From positions 1 through 64,000 of IMG/VR virus record IMGVR_UViG_3300040770_000152: a DNA stretch of 64,000 bases; one strand, given 5' to 3'. The translations under genes and the position numbers were made by a program. Below, in pieces: positions 58,411 to 64,000 of this stretch. Every line of letters starts with the position of its first letter. Within the stretch, counting starts at the first letter, position 1. This DNA comes from a virus. A model generated the notes under the pieces. The model ran no database searches. It saw only the letters and a list, made by a program, of their open reading frames with translations, and was not told the DNA's origin.

Positions 58411-58428
58411 CCATTAAAATATTAAACC

Positions 58429-58983
58429 ATGGAAATAAAGTATAAGAATTTAATTGTAGATTTTATTTACGAGCAAAATGATTTGGAAATGTTAATGGGT
58501 TACGGAAGAACTGTAATACCACATAAACTGTTTTTAGCTTATGTCACTTACTTGGATGTAGATGATGATAGAGTACAGTTGGAGTATGGTGAAGATGAGG
58601 TAAACGAGTGGTTGTCTAGTGGTAACGAGAAGGAGGAGGATTTTGAAACTTATAATACGGATTTGTCAATACTATTTTTTAACTGGTGTTTAGATCAGGA
58701 TACTGAATGTGAATTTGAACACTTAGGCGAAAGTCCTTTGTGGTTGTTACACGATTTTATGCACGCTGAGAATGATGTTTACTCAGGTGTGATAAACGAG
58801 GGTTCTTATTTTGAAACTAATGCTGTTTACGCTAGTATGGAATTAGCCAAAAGATTAGGTATGATTTGTCTTTTCACCGTAAAGTATTTTGAAGAATTAG
58901 ATTCTGAATACTTATCCAGATGGAAAGAAAATTTCCCCGTAGGTGAAGCGATAAATTATTTAAACGAACTAACACAAAATTAG
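58429..58983 (+). CDS. Unknown acidic protein, 184 aa
   Basis: An acidic protein (pI probably low) with many Asp, Glu, Tyr and Trp. The composition resembles phage antirestriction-type DNA mimics, such as ArdA-like proteins: a regular spread of acidic residues over a helical body (MLMGYGRTVIP.., DQDTECEFEHLGE..). I cannot confirm such a fold from sequence alone. Confidence 0.6.
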   Translation: MEIKYKNLIVDFIYEQNDLEMLMGYGRTVIPHKLFLAYVTYLDVDDDRVQLEYGEDEVNEWLSSGNEKEEDFETYNTDLSILFFNWCLDQDTECEFEHLGESPLWLLHDFMHAENDVYSGVINEGSYFETNAVYASMELAKRLGMICLFTVKYFEELDSEYLSRWKENFPVGEAINYLNELTQN

Positions 58984-58987
58984 AGTT

Positions 58988-59329
58988 ATGATTACACCAG
59001 CAATAATAGTTCCTAGAGCTACACGTTTTTTAGTATTCTCAGGAGAGGATTTATTAGTTGATTGTTATAGTAGACAAGAGGCTGAATTTTGGGTTATGAT
59101 TGATACCCTACACAAAAAAGAACTGCAGCAGGAGGTAAAACAACAGTTTTACGTTCACGAGAGAACCGGATACCGTATGGTAAAAATGTTTTCTAAAAAT
59201 AGGTTAGATGAGACCGAAGAAGCTTTTTGGCATTGCCGAATATATACGGAAGAGGGTATCACTTACGCTACGTATTCTGAATCAGCGATACTAGAACATT
59301 TTAAACCATTTAGTTTTCCTAAGCACTAA
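58988..59329 (+). CDS. Unknown protein, 113 aa
   Basis: A mixed 113-residue protein with N-terminal strands (RFLVFSGEDLLVDCYSRQEAEFW) and a basic middle helix. No motif recognised. Preceded by a short gap from the acidic protein. Confidence 0.67.
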   Translation: MITPAIIVPRATRFLVFSGEDLLVDCYSRQEAEFWVMIDTLHKKELQQEVKQQFYVHERTGYRMVKMFSKNRLDETEEAFWHCRIYTEEGITYATYSESAILEHFKPFSFPKH

Positions 59330-59359
59330 CCAAAAGTATAAATCAAAAACCATAACAGT

Positions 59360-60595
59360 ATGACAACGGAAACAGTAAAAGTTGGAAACACAACTTACGT
59401 AATAACGGACCCAGAAAATAAAAAGGTAAAAAAATTGTACAGTTTCGATAACTTGGAGGAGCTGATAACAATGGATCAAACTTTCCAAGATAGTTTTATG
59501 AATACACTTCATGGTTATCTTAGAGAAAAAGATGAAGTTACTACCACTAGGAGAAAAGATAAAGTCGGTGATTGGATAATGTGTAGAGGTTATAAAATTC
59601 AAGTGGATGATGAATTAGGTTTTACTATAAGCGATATGCAAAATTACGCTAGAGTATGTGAAGAGTTTGATAATCCTTGCCCTACTCCTAGGGAAGTTTG
59701 GGACTTTATTAATAGTAGCACCCATCGTAAAAAGAGTAAAGAAGTATTTGTAAAAGTAACGCCTAAGGTAGTTGTTGAAAAAGAAGAAAAGCACTATACT
59801 GAAAAAGCGGAAGATGAATTGGTTTCCAGTGAGTATGAATTATTGAGGGCTGATTTACTTAACGAACTAGAAGGACTATCAGTACCTAAGATGGTAGAGA
59901 TGGTTTACAAGTACATACCGAATAGAAAATTCAACCACAGGGTAAATAAATTATGTAATGCCTACCTAGCTAAAGAAATGCGAGGATTAAAATTTCGTAA
60001 CGAGCTTACGGAACTAATAAATACGCACAAGTTTGAAGAGGTTAAAAAAGTAGCCAAAAAATTCGTGGGTCTTGGTTGGTACAATATTAATACTTTAGAG
60101 GTAGTGAAAGACAGTATATCATTTGTTACAAAAACTGAGGGGCGTTTCCACTTTAGTAAGAGTGAGTTTTTAGCTAGATACTTATTACACCTAGAGCCTA
60201 AAATAATGCCTCAAATGTGGAGGTTTATAAATGGTTTCCTGACTAGAGAGCAGTTCTTAGAAGCACCATTACTTACGGGTGATACTGAGGCAAAATATAT
60301 AGATTTTGATATTAGCTGCCTTAGAAAACCTAATGAGGAACTTGATGCAATATGTAACAAGATTCTAAAAATTTGGGAAGAGCCTAATCCATTAGGTATA
60401 TGCTACAAGAACGACCTTACTACCGAATTAAAAGTGGGTGATTACGTTGAAGTACAATGGAAAGATTTTCATACTTCTTACGAGGGTAAAGTTATAGGTT
60501 TTAATGGTGGTATTCGTATACGCTACGAGGACGGGGAGGTTATGCCTTTATATAAGTGGCAAGAAGTTGAGGTGTTATCTAAAAGACCTGAGTAA
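59360..60595 (+). CDS. Large unknown protein with C-terminal Tudor-like domain
   Basis: 411 residues. A helical body includes basic and acidic segments, then a final 55-residue barrel (LKVGDYVEVQWKDFHTSYEGKVIGFNGGIRIRYEDGEVMPL..) similar in style to the one ending the acidic protein at 18479. Such domains recognise modified or structured partners. The rest has no motif I know. Overlaps the next gene by one base. Confidence 0.66.
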   Translation: MTTETVKVGNTTYVITDPENKKVKKLYSFDNLEELITMDQTFQDSFMNTLHGYLREKDEVTTTRRKDKVGDWIMCRGYKIQVDDELGFTISDMQNYARVCEEFDNPCPTPREVWDFINSSTHRKKSKEVFVKVTPKVVVEKEEKHYTEKAEDELVSSEYELLRADLLNELEGLSVPKMVEMVYKYIPNRKFNHRVNKLCNAYLAKEMRGLKFRNELTELINTHKFEEVKKVAKKFVGLGWYNINTLEVVKDSISFVTKTEGRFHFSKSEFLARYLLHLEPKIMPQMWRFINGFLTREQFLEAPLLTGDTEAKYIDFDISCLRKPNEELDAICNKILKIWEEPNPLGICYKNDLTTELKVGDYVEVQWKDFHTSYEGKVIGFNGGIRIRYEDGEVMPLYKWQEVEVLSKRPE

Positions 60596-60768
60596 TGAGT
60601 AAGAAACCCAGAAAGCGTATAGCGGTAGGTCAACTAGTTTACTCTACCAACAAAAAACAAAACTATTGTTTAATAGGTCAAATAGTTTTACACTTCTATA
60701 GGCCCCTAAGTTATCTAAGAGTTAGGCGAACCGTTCCCCCTACTTTAGATGAGAATCAGATAATCTAA
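60595..60768 (+). CDS. Small basic protein, 57 aa
   Basis: A 57-codon frame that begins at a TAATG overlap with the previous gene. Basic start (SKKPRKRIAVGQLVYS) and Arg-rich end (YLRVRRTVPP). Coupled start and matching codon use make it likely real. Confidence 0.6.
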   Translation: MSKKPRKRIAVGQLVYSTNKKQNYCLIGQIVLHFYRPLSYLRVRRTVPPTLDENQII

Positions 60769-60795
60769 ACAACACACAAAAGAAAATTGTAAATT

Positions 60796-60815
60796 AGCCC
60801 TTAGTAATGAGGGCT
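60796..60815 (+). promoter_or_regulatory. GC-rich hairpin before the HTH gene
   Basis: An 8-bp stem AGCCCTTA/TGAGGGCT (one G-T) with a 4-nt loop is followed by A-rich, not T-rich, sequence. It may be a weak terminator, an operator or a leader structure for the next gene. Confidence 0.4.
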
Positions 60816-60830
60816 TAATAAAAAGTAAAA

Positions 60831-61115
60831 ATGAAAAAGACGCGAAAAACTAAGTTCCATGTGAGCTTAGCAGAAATTAAACAAACGCTTATAAACAAGA
60901 TCGTAGAACAGTACGGTTCGATTAATAAGTTTTCGCTACACGAGGATGCCAAGTCTTTAGGTGTAGAGAAATCCGTTAAAACTATTTTATCCAAGGGCGG
61001 TAGAAACAGTTTAATTGTTATTAATAAACTGCAAGTGTATTACGGACTTCCGGCCATCTACAAGGAAGAGGAAATTATAAGAAACATAACGTACTTTAGA
61101 GAACCAAAAAAATAA
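60831..61115 (+). CDS. Helix-turn-helix-like regulator, 94 aa
   Basis: A basic 94-residue protein. The region INKFSLHEDAKSLGVEKSVKTILSKGG (about 31-57) has the spacing of a helix-turn-helix, followed by a hydrophobic beta element. It opens the final row of genes and may regulate it. The domain call is tentative. Confidence 0.5.
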   Translation: MKKTRKTKFHVSLAEIKQTLINKIVEQYGSINKFSLHEDAKSLGVEKSVKTILSKGGRNSLIVINKLQVYYGLPAIYKEEEIIRNITYFREPKK

Positions 61116-61121
61116 AAGCTT

Positions 61122-61403
61122 ATGTACAAATATCTTATTACATGGATTGTTGTTTCGATACAAGCAGCATCATGTCCAGACGTTATTAAGGAAAGTGAAT
61201 TTGGTACTTTAAATAGGTCACCAATAACTTGCGCAGTTTACCACGTTAAAGAGGTAAGGGAAAACAAGTGCAAAGAGTTCCAGTCAAGAGATTCCGCAAT
61301 GAGTTTTACTAAAAGACTTAAAAATTACAAGCCAGAAGGTTTCAGTACTTCCTTAGAAGACAAAATAGAAAATATAAAAATTGATAGTTTAATTATTAAA
61401 TAA
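61122..61403 (+). CDS. Secreted or lipid-anchored small protein
   Basis: A 93-residue protein with a hydrophobic N-terminal segment (about 4-17) followed by AASC at 16-19, which could be a lipoprotein cleavage site or simply a signal anchor. Further cysteines are at about 37 and 50. It directly precedes the outer-membrane-type protein, suggesting a joint envelope function such as exclusion or release. Confidence 0.5.
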   Translation: MYKYLITWIVVSIQAASCPDVIKESEFGTLNRSPITCAVYHVKEVRENKCKEFQSRDSAMSFTKRLKNYKPEGFSTSLEDKIENIKIDSLIIK

Positions 61404-61404
61404 G

Positions 61405-61998
61405 ATGAAAAAATTAATTGCAACTTTAGTAACGGCTTTTGTGCTTACAGTAGTACAAGGTCAAGATCGTGATTCCTACATAGGTTTAAGTACGGGTATC
61501 GATATAAGAAATGCTATAGTAGGTAGCGCACCCACTGATAATAAAAGTGCAGCAGACCTAAACTTAATACTTAGCCTAGTATCTAAAAACTGGGAAGTAA
61601 CTGCTGGATATGAACACTTCGAGAAAATAAATTTTTCAAAGTACAGTATTGGAGTTGGCTACCGATTCCCCCTATACTGCTACATAGGAAATAAACAAGT
61701 AAGGACAACTGTAGCACCATCTATTGAGTATAACATTATAAATAGATGGGATAAGTGGGGTAACAGTCTTAGCTATGATGAACCTAGTTCCCACCTAGCT
61801 CCTAGTGCTTCGCTACGTATTCATTGGGAGTTAGGAGAACGTTTAGGCTTAGGTCTTTTACTTAATGCACAAGTCAGAGCAGACCTAGGCGCAAAGTACC
61901 CTAACACTAGTTGGCATCAAAAAGCCACTGCTTTTAATTCTCCCGTTGTAGGTTCTACGTTTCTAGTTATATCATACAAATTGAAGAAGTACTTTTAA
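61405..61998 (+). CDS. Outer-membrane beta-barrel-like protein with signal peptide
   Basis: A 197-residue protein with a classic signal peptide (MKKLIATLVTAFVLTVVQG, cut near 19-20). Alternating strands rich in Gly, Tyr and Ser follow (YIGLSTGIDI.., WEVTAGYEHF.., YSIGVGYRFPLY..). The C-terminal strand ends in Phe, as Bacteroidetes outer-membrane barrels do. Phage-encoded barrels can mask receptors or alter the host surface to block superinfection. The specific role is unknown. Confidence 0.62.
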   Translation: MKKLIATLVTAFVLTVVQGQDRDSYIGLSTGIDIRNAIVGSAPTDNKSAADLNLILSLVSKNWEVTAGYEHFEKINFSKYSIGVGYRFPLYCYIGNKQVRTTVAPSIEYNIINRWDKWGNSLSYDEPSSHLAPSASLRIHWELGERLGLGLLLNAQVRADLGAKYPNTSWHQKATAFNSPVVGSTFLVISYKLKKYF

Positions 61999-62077
61999 TA
62001 ATCTAAAAATTGGTACAATATCTAATAAAAAGTACTTAATTTTTAACTCTATTTTACTACCTTAAAAACCTTAAAAA

Positions 62078-62467
62078 ATGCTTAAACACACTATAAAGTC
62101 AATCGGTACTGAAAAACTCGGGAAACAGTCTCTAAATAAGTCAAAAAATCCAACTAAAAAACGTGCTATTCCTACGGTAGCCAATAAAAACGCACTAAAG
62201 ATAAATCCTAATGTACGTAAGGTCGATAGTAAAAGTAGTATAGTTAGGCGAAAGGGTATAGCGTTCACAACCGTGGAATCTTCTAACTTAAAAGGTTTTT
62301 TCCACGATGTAACTAAGAGAGAATTGTTGATTCTTTTTAATACTAATAGAGTTTACAGGTATGCTAGAGTACCTAATTACGTTGTGGCTGGATTAGCCAA
62401 CGCTTCCAGTAAAGGGATTTATTTTACTGCCAACATTAGATACAAATATTCCAAGAAAGAATTATAG
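62078..62467 (+). CDS. KTSC-domain protein
   Basis: A 129-residue protein. The N-terminal 60 residues are basic and disordered. Residues about 63-122 match the KTSC pattern: TVESSNLKGFFHDVTKRELLILF, VYRYARVPNYVVAGL, ANASSKGIYF and IRYKY. KTSC domains are found alone or in RNA-associated proteins and their function is unknown. A strong terminator follows. Confidence 0.78.
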   Translation: MLKHTIKSIGTEKLGKQSLNKSKNPTKKRAIPTVANKNALKINPNVRKVDSKSSIVRRKGIAFTTVESSNLKGFFHDVTKRELLILFNTNRVYRYARVPNYVVAGLANASSKGIYFTANIRYKYSKKEL

Positions 62468-62499
62468 TAATTAAAAATAGTACACACTAAACTAGCAAC

Positions 62500-62524
62500 A
62501 GCTCCCTATATGGGGGCTTTTTTT
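62500..62524 (+). terminator. Terminator before the terminase gene
   Basis: The 7-bp stem AGCTCCC/GGGGGCT (one G-T pair) with a 5-nt loop is followed by seven T. A TATATTTA box at 62540-62547 lies 18 nt before the terminase start and may be its promoter, though no upstream TTG is in place. Confidence 0.82.
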
Positions 62525-62564
62525 ATGGCTTTTTTTGTCTATATTTACGGAAAATATTTCGGTT

Positions 62565-64000
62565 ATGGCTAAAAAGAAAATAAAAGAGCGTATTAATGAT
62601 ACAGCCTTTACAACCTCGGGAGCTAGTATAGACAGTATTGAAAACCTTATAGAGAAAGAGTTAGGATCAATATCTTTCGATGCACATTTTGTTACTGCCA
62701 AGACTATGCAGTTTGGTAAGCTACTTACGGGTATACCTTTGTACTCATATCAAGAAATGATTGCTTATAGAATCATATATGCGGTACTTACTTTAGAGAA
62801 TACTACAATTACTATGTTACTTTCTAGGCAGTCGGGTAAGTCCGAAACTTTGGCTTTCGTGGTTAATACTCTTTCCACACTACTTCCAGCACTTGCTACT
62901 GTTTTTGAGGACTTGGATCAGTTCAAGCTTGGTATTAAGATAGGTTTATTTGCACCACAAGCCGACCAGGTATTTACTACTTACAATAGAGCCTTACTTC
63001 GTTTAGATAATGAGAACGCTGAAATGGTACTAGGAGACCCAGACTTGAATGTTGAACTTACTAAGCCTACAAAGTATGAGCTTACCAATGGTAGTTACAT
63101 GATGGGTCAAGTAGCAAGTAAACAATCAAAAATAGAATCGAAAACTTATGACCTTATACTTCTTGAAGAGGCACAAGATTTGGATACTACACTAGTACAA
63201 AAGTCTATTGAGCCAATGGTTTCCGCAGTAGGAGGAACAATTATAAAATGTGGAACTACCGGAACTAGTAAGTCTGATTTTTGGCAGGAGATACAATACA
63301 ATATTAAGCGATCGGTACAAATTGCTGATGGACGTTTAAAGTATCATTTAGAATTTAATCACAAAATGATTTTTAAAAGTAAGAGGGAACAGTTCGCTAT
63401 AGATGGTAAAAAATTTCACCTACTGTACGAACGTGATGTTGAGGCCAAAGAAAAAAAGTGGGGTAGGGATGCCACACCTTTCCGTTTAGGTTATGCACTT
63501 GAATGGGACTTGGATAGTGGTATGCTTATCTCAGATAAACTATTTAAAAAAGTTTGTAACCGTAGAAAGGGTCTTGGTGTTTTTGAAGATGAAGACATTA
63601 TGGTTGCAGGACTAGATATTGGTAAAGATCAATCCTCTACAATTGTTACTATAGGTAAAGTAATTTTCAATCCTATAGATGACTTAGGAGACCAAGATAT
63701 TAAAAAGGAACTGGTTGACTGGATGGAATTACACAAGGTAGACTATGAGACACAATTTAATGAGGTTGTCGATTTTTTACTAGAATATAATGTTTCAGCA
63801 GTAACTTGTGATTATACAGGTGTAGGTAAACCTTTTGTTGATAGGTTACGTGCAGCAGTAGGTGATGTTATACATATTATAGAGTACCCATTTAGTACTT
63901 CTAGTAAATCAGATTTGTGGTTAAATCTTTTAAGCTACTTTGAAACTGGTAGATTTATATTGCCCGCAAATTCGCAGGCTCAGAAAACAGAAACTTGGGA
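62565..64000 (+). CDS. Terminase large subunit, cut by the window end
   Basis: The ATP-driven DNA packaging motor. The visible 478 residues include Walker A LLSRQSGKSET near 88-98, Walker B LILLEEAQD near 197-205, the coupling segment CGTTGTS near 227-233, and the start of the nuclease domain with AGLDIGKDQSSTIV near 345-358. The GTGxGxP-type helix VTCDYTGVGKPFVDRL follows. The order and residues fit T4 gp17-type terminases. The frame is open at the last base. No small terminase subunit is recognised upstream. Confidence 0.9.
   Translation, partial: MAKKKIKERINDTAFTTSGASIDSIENLIEKELGSISFDAHFVTAKTMQFGKLLTGIPLYSYQEMIAYRIIYAVLTLENTTITMLLSRQSGKSETLAFVVNTLSTLLPALATVFEDLDQFKLGIKIGLFAPQADQVFTTYNRALLRLDNENAEMVLGDPDLNVELTKPTKYELTNGSYMMGQVASKQSKIESKTYDLILLEEAQDLDTTLVQKSIEPMVSAVGGTIIKCGTTGTSKSDFWQEIQYNIKRSVQIADGRLKYHLEFNHKMIFKSKREQFAIDGKKFHLLYERDVEAKEKKWGRDATPFRLGYALEWDLDSGMLISDKLFKKVCNRRKGLGVFEDEDIMVAGLDIGKDQSSTIVTIGKVIFNPIDDLGDQDIKKELVDWMELHKVDYETQFNEVVDFLLEYNVSAVTCDYTGVGKPFVDRLRAAVGDVIHIIEYPFSTSSKSDLWLNLLSYFETGRFILPANSQAQKTETW

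Noticed and set aside
1-64000. Integrase, transposase or attachment site indicating a prophage
   Set aside because: No recombinase of the tyrosine or serine type, no insertion sequence and no host gene are visible. The only mobile-type gene is the HNH-like one at 21594.

Overview
The window is one contiguous piece of a large, AT-rich tailed phage with a contractile tail, almost certainly infecting a Bacteroidetes (Flavobacterium-like) host. Every gene I accept is on the + strand and genes are packed head to tail, often with ATGA or TAATG overlaps. Most starts lack a Shine-Dalgarno and sit behind A/T-rich leaders of the form aaaattATG. Several intergenic regions carry the Bacteroidetes promoter pattern TTG-N19-20-TAnnTTTG. 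A sheath protein, a tail tube and a gp25/gp6/gpI-type baseplate identify a myovirus. The end of the window enters the large terminase gene. Portal, capsid and prohead protease genes are not seen, so the genome continues beyond the window.

Layout: 0-1.5 kb, lysis (muramidase, membrane protein). 1.5-15.2 kb, contractile tail: sheath, tube, a tail-assembly chaperone with a clear -1 frameshift extension, tape measure, CIS-tube/LysM adaptor proteins, hub, spike, gp25-like, gp6-like, gpI-like, and a PKD-containing fibre or adaptor, closed by a terminator. 15.3-18.4 kb, UvsW-like helicase, FolE, membrane metallopeptidase. 18.5-31.2 kb, small regulators, a DnaC-like loader, RNase H, C5 methyltransferase, DnaB-like helicase and primase. 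31.3-42.3 kb, SSB, family-A DNA polymerase, UvsX/RecA-like recombinase, resolvase-like and Cas4-like nucleases, and a MoxR plus VWA pair. 42.4-48.9 kb, a SpoVS-like protein, a retropepsin-like protease, an AK-repeat protein, then QueC, DpdA, a 2OG-Fe(II) oxygenase, QueE, QueD and an AAA ATPase. 49-61 kb, small unknown, probably early genes with long structured non-coding stretches. 61-64 kb, secreted/outer-membrane proteins, a KTSC protein and the terminase.

How it works together: FolE, QueD, QueE and QueC form a complete GTP-to-preQ0 route and DpdA can insert preQ0 into DNA, so the phage probably replaces some guanines with a 7-deazaguanine to evade restriction. No QueF, ArcS or amidotransferase is visible. 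A 2OG oxygenase and a Cys-rich protein lie inside the cluster. The phage brings its own replisome and recombination set.

The most unusual content is RNA. There is a textbook type I hammerhead ribozyme at 56043-56089, about 15 nt upstream of a start codon. A three-way-junction RNA sits next to a tRNA-like element at 23.5 kb, with a promoter whose predicted start falls on the first base of the closing stem. Two more regions are closed by 13-bp stems (24.0 and 52.7 kb). A 583-nt structured region at 53.4 kb and an 845-nt one at 55.3 kb have AC-rich and GT-rich arms that are complementary across a three-gene block.
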